Assembly (NCBI GenBank): GCA_030951095.1
Contig: JAUZQI010000175.1
Location: forward strand, 1-8,168
Direction of reading: 5' to 3'
DNA: 8,168 nt
DNA from: Mariprofundus sp.
Lineage (GTDB): Bacteria > Pseudomonadota > Zetaproteobacteria > Mariprofundales > Mariprofundaceae
Of this stretch, positions 1-6,874 are shown piece by piece. The notes below the pieces were generated by a model, which did no database searches, was not told the origin of the DNA, and saw nothing but the letters and a program-made list of their open reading frames with translations. The position numbers and the translations under genes were made by a program. The first letter of the stretch is position 1; every line of letters begins with the position of its first letter.

Positions 1-278
1 GCATTTCCGGAAAAGTGGCTGAAGAAGCGTTGGAAGCTGCCGGCATCACCACCAATAAAAATACCATCCCGTTTGATCCTTAATCGCCGTTTGTGACCTC
101 CGGCATTCGTATCGGCGCATCGGTGATTACCGCGCGCGGCATGAAAGAAGCCGAAGCGCAGTTGATTGGCGAGTTGATTCTACAGGTATTGAAAGCACCG
201 GAAGATGAGGGGATTCATCAGACTGTGGCGGAAGAAGTGCGTAAACTGACTGGTCGTTTTCCGATCTATGAGAATTAG
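1..278 (+). pseudogene. glyA: Serine hydroxymethyltransferase C-terminal part, interrupted by an in-frame TAA
   Basis: GlyA is the cytosolic PLP enzyme that interconverts serine and glycine and charges tetrahydrofolate with a one-carbon unit. Only the C-terminal ~90 codons are in the window; the gene enters from the left edge in the frame that starts at position 3. The translation runs ISGKVAEEALEAAGIT, then NKNTIPFDP, a TAA at 81-83, then [20 protein letters not shown] and on to a TAG at 276-278. In the family, FDP or NDP is followed by one variable residue (K, Q, E or R) and then SPFVTSGIR, so the stop replaces exactly that codon and the frame is kept. The stop would remove the last ~65 residues, including the conserved SGIR arginine known to bind the substrate carboxylate, so a truncated product should be inactive. 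Codons after the stop still look fully conserved, which argues for a very recent mutation or a sequence error. The PLP-lysine lies upstream of the window. nrdR follows 31 nt downstream. Confidence 0.9.
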
Positions 279-309
279 GCGCAGTTTCGACGCTGATTCA
301 GGATTCTGA

Positions 310-762
310 ATGTATTGCCCGTTTTGCGCCAACGATGATACGCGCGTGGTGGATTCACGCGTGGTGGAAGAGGGCTCGGCTGTGCGCCGCAGACGTGAAT
401 GCGAAGCCTGCGGCAAACGTTTTTCGACCTATGAACGGGCAGAACTGCGCTTGCCACTGGTGATTAAAAAAGATGGAACGCGCCAGTCTTTTGATCTGGA
501 AAAGATTCGTTCCGGAATGCAAAAAGCCCTTGAAAAACGGCCAGTTTCAGTTGAACAGTTAGAACATGGCATGAATGCCGTAATTCGTGCCGTGCAGGAA
601 AGTGGCAAGTCGGAAATTGCAGTTGGCGCTCTGGGCGAATTTGTTATGGAGCAATTGCGCGAACTTGATGGCGTGGCCTATGTGCGTTTCGCCTCGGTGT
701 ATCGCGAATTCAAGGATGTGGACGAATTTTTGACTGCGGTGAAAACCGCAGTAGGAAAATAG
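310..762 (+). CDS. nrdR: Transcriptional repressor NrdR
   Basis: NrdR is the nucleotide-sensing repressor of ribonucleotide reductase operons; it binds paired NrdR boxes when its ATP-cone carries ATP/dATP. The 150-residue length is normal for the family. The N terminus, MYCPFC, begins a zinc ribbon with cysteine pairs at C3/C6 and C31/C34 (ECEACGKRF), with the conserved basic stretch RRRREC between them. The ATP-cone domain follows at about residues 49-139 (LPLVIKKDGTRQSFD, later YVRFASVYREF). The start is supported by an AGGA at 300-303 about 6 nt upstream of the ATG and by family alignment at the first residue. It sits between glyA and leuB (31 nt and 9 nt gaps) and is probably co-transcribed with them. 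glyA-nrdR adjacency is common in proteobacteria. No nrd genes or clear NrdR boxes are visible in the window, so its targets are elsewhere. No sign of damage. Confidence 0.96.
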   Translation: MYCPFCANDDTRVVDSRVVEEGSAVRRRRECEACGKRFSTYERAELRLPLVIKKDGTRQSFDLEKIRSGMQKALEKRPVSVEQLEHGMNAVIRAVQESGKSEIAVGALGEFVMEQLRELDGVAYVRFASVYREFKDVDEFLTAVKTAVGK

Positions 763-771
763 GGAGTAAGT

Positions 772-1854
772 ATGGCGATCAACATAGCAGTTTTGCCGGG
801 TGATGGCATTGGGCCGGAAATTGTTGCTGAGGCAGTGAAAGTTCTGGAGGTGCTGAATCGCTCGTTCGGACTGAATGCGTCCTGGCAAGAGGGCACGATT
901 GGCGGCATTGGCTATGATGTTGATGGCGACCCGTATTCCGAGGCCACCCGCAAGTTGGCGCATGCGTCCGGTGCAGTGCTGTTGGGCGCGGTCGGCGGCC
1001 CCAAGTGGGAAGCACTGGATAAACCGATGCGACCGGAAGCCGGGCTGCTGGGCATTCGCGCTGATCTCGGCCTGTTTGCCAATTATCGCCCCACCAAAGT
1101 GCATTCGCAGTTGCTTGATGCTTCCACACTGAAGCCGGAAGTAATAGATGGCGTCGATATTCTGGTGGTGCGTGAGCTGGTGTCCGGTATTTATTTCGGA
1201 CATCCGCGCGGCATCGAAACCGTGGATGGCGAGCGTCGTGGATTCAATACCATGGCCTAGACCGAGAGCGAAGTGCGGCGTATCGGGCGCACGGCTTTTG
1301 AGGCGGCGCGTTTGCGTTCAGGCCGGGTGTGCAGCGTTGAAAAAGCCAATGTGTTGGATGTATCCGAATTGTGGCGCAGCGTGATCATCGAACTGCATGC
1401 TTCGGAATATCCCGATATTGAGCTCTCTCACATGTATGTCGATAACGCGGCCATGCAATTGATTCGCAATCCGCGCCAGTTCGATGTGATTGTCACCGGC
1501 AATTTGTTCGGCGATATTTTATCCGATGAAGCATCCATGTTGACCGGTTCGATTGGCATGCTGCCATCGGCATCCATCGGTGAAAAATTCGCCATGTATG
1601 AGCCGATTCACGGCTCCGCACCGGATATCGCCGGGCAGAACAAAGCTAATCCATTGGCCACGATTCTGTCGGTGGCCATGATGCTGCGTTTCTCGCTGGA
1701 TCGCGCGGATCTGGCCGATAAAGTCGAGCAGGCGGTTGACAATACGCTGGATGCCGGCGTGCGCACTGTGGATCTGGCCTTTGGCGGCGCAGCATCGGTT
1801 TCCTGTTCAGCCATGGGCGATGCCGTGTGTGCGGCGCTGGAGGAACTGGCCTGA
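772..1854 (+). pseudogene. leuB: 3-isopropylmalate dehydrogenase with an in-frame TAG at codon 163
   Basis: LeuB oxidatively decarboxylates 3-isopropylmalate with NAD+ in the third step of leucine synthesis, in the cytoplasm. Ignoring the stop, the frame gives ~360 codons, the usual family length. The N terminus has the typical [17 protein letters not shown] substrate-loop motif [14 protein letters not shown] lies at about residues 134-146. After the stop come [51 protein letters not shown] and the cofactor motif [19 protein letters not shown]. The stop, TAG at 1258-1260, falls in GFNTM-A-(stop)-TESE, where the family normally has tyrosine (MxYSESE or MxYTESE). A TAC or TAT to TAG change would explain it. 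The truncated product would lack the nucleotide-binding and metal-binding residues. AGGGAG at 761-766 is a good ribosome binding site 5 nt before the ATG. The final TGA overlaps the asd ATG (TGATG). A downstream GTG at 1273 could start only an incomplete fragment. Confidence 0.92.
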
Positions 1855-2882
1855 TGAGCGAGCGTTTTATTGAACAAAAAGACGGGTATAATGTCGCTGT
1901 CGTCGGCGCGACCGGTGCCGTCGGCGCTACTATGCTTGAAATTCTGGCCGAGCGTGATTTCCCCATTGCCGAGCTGACCCCTGTGGCATCCAGTCGCAGC
2001 GCCGGTTCAGCCATCACATTCAAGGGCAAGGAATATATCGTACAGGATTTGGCAACATTCGATCCGAGCGGTGTCGATATTGCACTGTTTTCTGCCGGTG
2101 GCAGCACCTCAAAAGAACATGCGCCGCGTTTTGCCGCAGCAGGCTGTTATGTAGTGGATAATTCCAGCGCCTGGCGTATGGATGAAGAGATCGCGCTGGT
2201 GGTGCCGGAAGTGAATCCCGAAGCCTTGGAAATGGCGCGCGACAATAAAATAATTGCCAATCCGAACTGCTCGACGATTCAAATGGTCGTGGCTTTAAAC
2301 CCCTTGCACGATGCTGTGCCGATTGAGCGTGTGGTGGTTTCCACCTATCAGGCCGTGAGCGGGGCAGGCGGCAAAGCCATGGAAGAATTGGCCAAACAGA
2401 CAGGGCAGTTGCTGAATGCCCAAAGCGTCGATGTGAATGTCTTTCCGGCTCGCATTGCGTTTAACGTGATTCCGCATATCGATGTGTTTATGGACGACGG
2501 GTACACCAAAGAAGAACGCAAGATGATGGATGAAACCTGCAAGATTATGGGCGCAGATATCGCTGTCACGGCAACGACGGCACGCGTACCGGTGTTTTAT
2601 GGCCATTCAGAGTCTGTCAATATTACCTTCGGCGGGCCGATGAATGCAGAAACGGCACGCTCTGTGCTTGCAGATGCTGATGGCGTTTGCGTGGTGGACG
2701 ACCCATCGGGTGAAGATTATCCAATGCCGAGCGAAGCCGCCGGCACTGATCCGGTATGGGTCGGGCGTATTCGTGATGATGGCTCATACCCGAATTCTTT
2801 GCATTTGTGGATTGTTGCCGATAATGTACGTAAAGGTGCGGCGCTAAATGCTGTACAAATAGCGGAAATTTTGATTCGATAG
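1854..2882 (+). CDS. asd: Aspartate-semialdehyde dehydrogenase
   Basis: Asd reduces aspartyl-4-phosphate to aspartate semialdehyde with NADPH, the branch-point step towards lysine/diaminopimelate, threonine and methionine; it is cytosolic and usually essential for cell-wall synthesis. The product is 342 residues, a normal length. The NADP-binding glycine motif GATGAVG is at residues 18-24. The catalytic cysteine sits in NPNCSTIQ (C139) and the catalytic histidine region is RVPVFYGHSE (H251). The chosen ATG at 1854 overlaps the leuB stop as TGATG. An in-frame ATG at 1827 exists but would add nine residues encoded inside the leuB end (MCGAGGTGL), so it is unlikely. leuB-asd adjacency is typical of many proteobacteria. 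The overlap suggests translation coupled to leuB; if the leuB TAG is real, polarity from premature termination could reduce asd expression. The frame is intact throughout. Confidence 0.97.
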   Translation: MSERFIEQKDGYNVAVVGATGAVGATMLEILAERDFPIAELTPVASSRSAGSAITFKGKEYIVQDLATFDPSGVDIALFSAGGSTSKEHAPRFAAAGCYVVDNSSAWRMDEEIALVVPEVNPEALEMARDNKIIANPNCSTIQMVVALNPLHDAVPIERVVVSTYQAVSGAGGKAMEELAKQTGQLLNAQSVDVNVFPARIAFNVIPHIDVFMDDGYTKEERKMMDETCKIMGADIAVTATTARVPVFYGHSESVNITFGGPMNAETARSVLADADGVCVVDDPSGEDYPMPSEAAGTDPVWVGRIRDDGSYPNSLHLWIVADNVRKGAALNAVQIAEILIR

Positions 2883-2889
2883 AAGTCAA

Positions 2890-5136
2890 ATGGAGGGTGT
2901 ATTGAGGGGCAGGTTGAGGGTCGGATTGAGGAGGCGCTGTTGGCATAAAGCTGTTATCGCTTTGTTTGCTCCGGCACTGTTTCTGTTTGGCGGAAATGTA
3001 TCAGCAGCCTCCCTGACAAAGATAGAAGTTGCCAGTCATCTTGGGGAACCATTTTATGCCGAGGTGCCTGTCAGACTTGAATCAGGTGAACAGATCTCCA
3101 AAGTACTTGTTGAAATTGCATCATCTGCCGATTATAAAATTTTCGAGGTGTATCGAGATCCGGTGTTAAAAAACATTCGCGCCGATATTGCAAGTGACGA
3201 GCGTGGTGTGCGTGTTGAGCTTTCTTCCAGCAGCAGAATCAAAGCCCCGTTTTTTAATCTGATTTTAAAAATTCATAGTGGGCGTGTATCCCGTTTCAAA
3301 AAAATTCCTGTTTTTCTCGATGTTGAAACATCCGTTCTACAAGCAGCCAAACAACATCCACAGCCAAGTGTTCAGGCGGTTCAAGCAGATGATGCCGATG
3401 CATCCCCCCGGATGGCGCTGACCGAATCAGCTGGTCAAATTATTTCCTCAGGCGCTATTTCATCCGGGACAGCAAAGCTGTCTCCCGGTACAACCAAAGT
3501 CGGAGATTCACATGATAAGGGCTGGGCCAGAACCGGTCGTTATGGCCCTATCGTCAGGGGAGACAGTCTTTCCATTGTAGCCAAACGTTTGATGATTGAT
3601 GACCGTTACTCCCTGAGCCAGATCAGTCTGGCGCTGTTTGAAAAAAACAGGTCCAGTTTTGCTCGGGATAATATGAACCTGTTGAAGAAGAACAGTTTTC
3701 TGGATGTTCCTACAGCGGATGAAGTCGAGCAACATAGTCTGGCAGAAGCATCACTTGTTTTTCTTGAGCATGAAAACAAATGGCATAAATTGATTCAACA
3801 GCCACGTTATGCGGCTGAAGCAGAAGCACAGCGCACGCGCTATACAAGACATATCAGTGTTGGCGAACATGCTGATGGTGTTGCTGCCGCTCCGGTCGTT
3901 GTCAGTGAAACAGTTGCAGCCGATAGGAGTAAATCTTCGGTTCAGCAGGCGGCTGTTTCGACGCATTCAGATTCAGCCAGCAAGGCTGTCGACCCCGTTG
4001 TTGCCGAGCAGCAAACGAAGATACCTCAGTCCCAGAATGAAAGTAGCCAGGTAGTGGAACAGTTGCAGGGAGAAAACCGATTGCTGAGACAGCAACTTGT
4101 CGCCAATCAGGAAAATATTGAGCTGCTGACGAATAAAATCGATGATATTGCGGTGGCAACGACAAATGCGCGCATTGATAAGCTGGAAGTCCTGATTACC
4201 CGATTGCAGGCAGAACTGGGGAAGGCCCATGCTCAGCGCCCCGTCTCTTTACTTGTCGGGATGGACTGGGTTATCTGGGTACTGGTTGGTTTGCTGGTTA
4301 TATTACTCGGAACAGTTGCTGTACTGCTGCGGCGTGAGCCTGTTCATCCTGCAGCTTCTTCGGCGCGTGAATCTAGTGAGACTACGCCTGTGGTGGATGA
4401 CGGGGAAAGCAAAGAGGTGACGAAGGCAGTTGCCGGAAGTGAACGTGTTGAAAAAGCTGCTGTCACTGATCCATTATCTGCGTCTGGCGGTGAGTTTGGC
4501 AATGCGGAAGTAACCGAGTCAGTATCTGTAGAGGAAAATTCAGGCAATCTGCCAATGCAGGATTTTGATGAACCCGATATGGAGGACATCGATTTTGGCG
4601 ATGCTAACCTCGATGTGTCTAACGTCAGGGCTGGTCAGGAAAATAACGATCAGAGCCCGTTTGATATTCAGGGTTTCAATGAGCCTGAAGCAACTGATTC
4701 GCGGCATAATGCTTTGTTCGATGATGAGGGTATCGATTCATCGGCAGTCGAGCCGGATGGGGGTGCTGCTGCCAGTGCTGAGAATGAATCAAATAAAATG
4801 GCGGGATTCGCTACTGGCGCTGCACAGGAATCGGATCATCTGGTGACTGAATTTATGGGTCAGGGCGATGAAAAAACTGCAATAGCAGATGACGAAGAGC
4901 CAATTCGACACCTTGATAGTTTGTTGAGTAAATTTGAAGATGATAGCGATCTGGTGATCTTGGACGATGAAGGCGGCGAGCTGGAAAAATCATTTTTTGA
5001 ACCTTCGGATGTTGGAGACGTCACGAAACACCGGAGCGAGCTTGTTATAGATGATGACCTCGAGCAAGTCGAAACCCGGGAGTCATCTCATCAGCCTGAT
5101 GAATTGAACGATGATGAGGATAACGAAAAGGGCTGA
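2890..5136 (+). CDS. fimV: FimV/HubP-like polar scaffold protein
   Basis: FimV-family proteins are inner-membrane scaffolds that organise cell poles and type IV pilus/twitching machinery, with a periplasmic peptidoglycan-binding part and an acidic cytoplasmic tail. This 748-residue protein follows that plan. A basic then hydrophobic signal sequence (about 1-39) ends NVSA before ASLTKIEVASHLGEPFYAEV, which matches the conserved FimV N-terminal domain. A LysM-like FimV segment lies at about 217-278 (RYGPIVRGDSLSIVAKRL...ISLALFEKNRSSF...FLDVPTADEV). A predicted coiled coil is at about 388-450 (EQLQGENRLLRQQL...), a transmembrane helix at about 460-482 (WVIWVLVGLLVILLGTVAVL), and then a ~265-residue tail very rich in D and E. 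The family's C-terminal TPR-type domain is not recognisable. asd-fimV-truA order supports the name. The start is uncertain: ATG 2890 has a weak ribosome site, while TTG 2902 follows GGAGGG at 2892-2897 closely and keeps the signal peptide. Confidence 0.85.
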   Translation: MEGVLRGRLRVGLRRRCWHKAVIALFAPALFLFGGNVSAASLTKIEVASHLGEPFYAEVPVRLESGEQISKVLVEIASSADYKIFEVYRDPVLKNIRADIASDERGVRVELSSSSRIKAPFFNLILKIHSGRVSRFKKIPVFLDVETSVLQAAKQHPQPSVQAVQADDADASPRMALTESAGQIISSGAISSGTAKLSPGTTKVGDSHDKGWARTGRYGPIVRGDSLSIVAKRLMIDDRYSLSQISLALFEKNRSSFARDNMNLLKKNSFLDVPTADEVEQHSLAEASLVFLEHENKWHKLIQQPRYAAEAEAQRTRYTRHISVGEHADGVAAAPVVVSETVAADRSKSSVQQAAVSTHSDSASKAVDPVVAEQQTKIPQSQNESSQVVEQLQGENRLLRQQLVANQENIELLTNKIDDIAVATTNARIDKLEVLITRLQAELGKAHAQRPVSLLVGMDWVIWVLVGLLVILLGTVAVLLRREPVHPAASSARESSETTPVVDDGESKEVTKAVAGSERVEKAAVTDPLSASGGEFGNAEVTESVSVEENSGNLPMQDFDEPDMEDIDFGDANLDVSNVRAGQENNDQSPFDIQGFNEPEATDSRHNALFDDEGIDSSAVEPDGGAAASAENESNKMAGFATGAAQESDHLVTEFMGQGDEKTAIADDEEPIRHLDSLLSKFEDDSDLVILDDEGGELEKSFFEPSDVGDVTKHRSELVIDDDLEQVETRESSHQPDELNDDEDNEKG

Positions 5137-5139
5137 GTG

Positions 5140-5196
5140 ATGTTGCCGCCAGCTGTGATCCTGATGATGGAAGTAGCCGGTACCATCATGCTATGA
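5140..5196 (+). CDS. Possible 18-residue leader ORF between fimV and the EcfT-like gene
   Basis: An ATG at 5140 opens a short frame, MLPPAVILMMEVAGTIML, ending in TGA at 5194-5196. AAAGGG at 5127-5132 is a good Shine-Dalgarno match 7 nt upstream, better than anything directly in front of the next gene. Its stop overlaps the ATG of the EcfT-like gene (ATGA at 5193-5196), the classic layout for translational coupling. The peptide is mostly hydrophobic. It could be a coupling peptide with no function of its own, or it could mark the real N-terminal coding of the next gene if a frameshift lies nearby. No homology is recognised. Confidence 0.35.
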   Translation: MLPPAVILMMEVAGTIML

Positions 5197-5921
5197 CGAC
5201 TTCCGAGAAGCTTTTTTGCAGTTATCCTGGTTCCCGGTTTTTGCTTGGTTTCGCGCTACTGTTTCTTTCTCTTACAACGACATCGTCATGGTTATGTCTT
5301 TTTTTGGCAGTGATCGCAGCCGTCATGATTCGATTGCTGGATGGAAACTGGGCTACGAGTTTGCGTGTATTGGGATTGCTCCGCTGGTTTGTGATACCCA
5401 TCCTGTTGCTGCATACGTTGCTTACCCCCGGGCAATTGTTGCTGCCGGGGTTCCCGGTTGCAGTGAGCAGGGAAGGTTTGACCCAGGGTATATGGCTGAG
5501 CATTCATCTAATTAGTATCTATGCTCTGGCTATACTGATGTTTCGCCTGTTGCGTCGCGAGGAGTGGTTACGGTTCATTCTACTGTTGCCGGGAATCGGG
5601 GGTCGGGTGATGGTTCAGGTATTGATGATGATGTCGATGAAAAAGCATATGGCTGAATTACTATCTTGTTTACGCCAACAGTATCGTTTGCGTCATGACT
5701 GGAAAAAAACACCACTGTTGCTGATGTCAGCATTCAAACATACCTTGCTGGGCGCTTCAGCCTATGCACAGATGCTCTGGTTACGGTGGCCGCAGCAACT
5801 ACCCATGCTGGTATCGGTGGCCGGCCAAAGCACCAGTTACAATTCTGTGCACAGATATTTTTTTTCCGCTTTATGGGTAAGTTGCGCTTGTATGATATTT
5901 TTGTTGTTATGGCTATTATGA
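5193..5921 (+). CDS. CbiQ/EcfT-like transporter transmembrane component
   Basis: The 242-residue product is strongly hydrophobic, with an N-terminal pair of helices at about 16-46 (LLGFALLFLSLTT...CLFLAVIAAVMIRLL), helices at about 62-80 and 98-118, and a final helix at the C terminus (WVSCACMIFLLLWLL). The pattern 'helix pair, LLHTLLTPGQ-like loop, GLTQGIWLSIHLISIYALAILMFRLLRR, then a long amphipathic cytoplasmic stretch' resembles the T component (CbiQ/EcfT) of energy-coupling factor vitamin and metal transporters, which links substrate-binding S components to ATPases. The arginine-containing ARG coupling motifs expected in the cytoplasmic helices are not clear; the region reads LLSCLRQQYRLRHDWKK. 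No ATPase or S component is next to it, so it is an orphan or serves subunits encoded elsewhere. It lies 56 nt after fimV and overlaps truA by 4 nt (ATGA at 5918-5921). The family assignment rests on sequence style and is moderate only. Confidence 0.6.
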   Translation: MTTSEKLFCSYPGSRFLLGFALLFLSLTTTSSWLCLFLAVIAAVMIRLLDGNWATSLRVLGLLRWFVIPILLLHTLLTPGQLLLPGFPVAVSREGLTQGIWLSIHLISIYALAILMFRLLRREEWLRFILLLPGIGGRVMVQVLMMMSMKKHMAELLSCLRQQYRLRHDWKKTPLLLMSAFKHTLLGASAYAQMLWLRWPQQLPMLVSVAGQSTSYNSVHRYFFSALWVSCACMIFLLLWLL

Positions 5922-6709
5922 AACAGCAAGAGCAGCGCATTGCCATGGTGTTGGAATTTGATGGTCGTCCATTTCATGGCTGGCAACAGCAGGACAATGC
6001 TTCATCGGTTCAGGCATGTTTGCAGGCTGCGTTGGTGCGTATTGAAGGCGGGCCTGTTTCTGCAACGGCTGCAGGTCGTACGGATGCAGGTGTGCATGCC
6101 GAAGCATTGCTGGCGCATGCAGATGTGAGTGCTGAGCGCTGGACACGTTCTCATAAAGCTTATCTCCCCGGCTGCAATAGTCTGTTGCCGGATGAGATTC
6201 GCGTTATTGGCGTACGGGCGGTCGAAGAAAATTTTCATGCCCGATTTGATTGCCGGGAACGAGTGTACCGGTATCAGATATGGAATCGGAACACGGCATC
6301 AAGTCTACACAGATGGCGGCACTGGTGGATGCCCAGAGCACTGAATCTGGATGCAATGCGGGAAGCAGCATGCCACTGTGTGGGCCGGCGTGATTTCAGT
6401 GCTCTCAGGGCTGCAGGTTGCCAGGCTTCCGATGCAGTAAGAACAATCAGAACATTGTCTGTCGAGCAGCAGGGGTACTGTATCAATATTTCAGTTTCAG
6501 CTGATGCATTTTTGTACCATATGGTTCGAAATCTGGTAGGGAATCTGGTTGAGGTTGGTGCGGGGAAGCGTAGCCCTGAAGCCTTTTTGGATTTGCTATC
6601 CAGCGGCAATAGAAGCCTTGGTGCCGCTACAGCGCCGGCGCATGGGCTGTATTTTACGGATGCAGTCTATGACACGTTTTCCAGTCGTGGGTTAATCGCC
6701 GCTTTTTAA
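5918..6709 (+). CDS. truA: tRNA pseudouridine(38-40) synthase TruA
   Basis: TruA converts uridines 38-40 of the tRNA anticodon stem-loop to pseudouridine. The 263-residue length is typical. The start region RIAMVLEFDGRPFHGWQQQ is the family signature, and AAGRTDAGVHA carries the catalytic aspartate (D56). The second half has the usual FHARFDCRERVYRYQIWN, GRRDFSALRAAGCQ and FLYHMVRNLVGNLVEVGAGK. The frame is open much further upstream (an ATG at 5786), but that stretch lies inside the EcfT-like gene and has no family match. ATG 5918 overlaps the upstream stop as ATGA and places the conserved block correctly; ATG 5909 would also fit. No good ribosome site precedes it, so translation is probably coupled to the upstream gene. 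The TAA stop is immediately followed by a perfect 11-bp hairpin. truA closing an asd-fimV-truA run matches other proteobacteria, but the trpF often found next is absent. Confidence 0.96.
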   Translation: MKQQEQRIAMVLEFDGRPFHGWQQQDNASSVQACLQAALVRIEGGPVSATAAGRTDAGVHAEALLAHADVSAERWTRSHKAYLPGCNSLLPDEIRVIGVRAVEENFHARFDCRERVYRYQIWNRNTASSLHRWRHWWMPRALNLDAMREAACHCVGRRDFSALRAAGCQASDAVRTIRTLSVEQQGYCINISVSADAFLYHMVRNLVGNLVEVGAGKRSPEAFLDLLSSGNRSLGAATAPAHGLYFTDAVYDTFSSRGLIAAF

Positions 6710-6736
6710 GGAACCACTGATTCATTCAGTGGTTCC
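6710..6736 (+). terminator. Perfect 11-bp stem-loop directly after the truA stop
   Basis: GGAACCACTGA at 6710-6720 pairs perfectly with TCAGTGGTTCC at 6726-6736 around a 5-nt loop (TTCAT). It starts at the base after the truA TAA and lies between convergent genes, so a termination or mRNA 3'-end protection role is likely. Neither side has a run of T after the stem (GTGCAA on plus, TTAAAA on minus), so it is not a canonical intrinsic terminator on either strand. Confidence 0.5.
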
Positions 6737-6874
6737 GTGCAACCCATGGATGGGCTGCCACAATCCGACAGGATAGTCGGATTGGACGACTGTACCGCCG
6801 GGAGATGAGCGGCAGGAGCCGCGAATCAAATCAGCTTATCCTTAAAAATCAGTGTGAACAGGTGCTGAAATTTT
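6737..6874 (+). other. Structured convergent intergenic region with GGA-bearing stem-loops
   Basis: No coding frame is supported here. After the truA hairpin, three more stem-loops follow closely on the plus strand. The first is 6739-6758: GCA/TGC plus CCCA/TGGG, one A-C mismatch, loop TGGA. The second is 6761-6784: a perfect 9-bp CAATCCGAC/GTCGGATTG stem with loop AGGATA. The third is 6809-6822: GCGGC/GCCGC with loop AGGA. A competing pairing puts CCGC at 6795-6798 with GCGG at 6809-6812, leaving GGGAG in a loop. Placing GGA in hairpin loops is the hallmark of CsrA/RsmA-binding RNAs. No convincing promoter or T-tailed terminator was found, so this could be the truA 3' untranslated region, a separate small RNA or a dispersed palindromic repeat. 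The last ~50 nt before the receiver stop are AT-rich and carry only a weak 5-bp palindrome at 6865-6878. Confidence 0.45.

Noticed and set aside
340..372. Direct repeat of CGCGTGGTGGA
   Set aside because: It encodes the RVVDSRVVE segment conserved in NrdR, so protein constraint explains it.
559..1203. Long minus-strand open frame of 214 codons opposite nrdR and leuB
   Set aside because: It lies antisense to two strongly conserved genes and its translation shows no recognisable family, so it is a shadow frame.
1827..1853. Longer asd start at ATG 1827
   Set aside because: The extra residues lie within the leuB end and do not resemble Asd; ATG 1854 has the typical overlap and alignment.
5786..5917. 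Longer truA start at ATG 5786
   Set aside because: The additional 44 codons overlap the EcfT-like gene and have no TruA similarity.
6737..6822. Integron attC site or CRISPR-like repeat
   Set aside because: The stems have unrelated sequences and there are no regular spacers or inverse/core site consensus; independent hairpins fit better.
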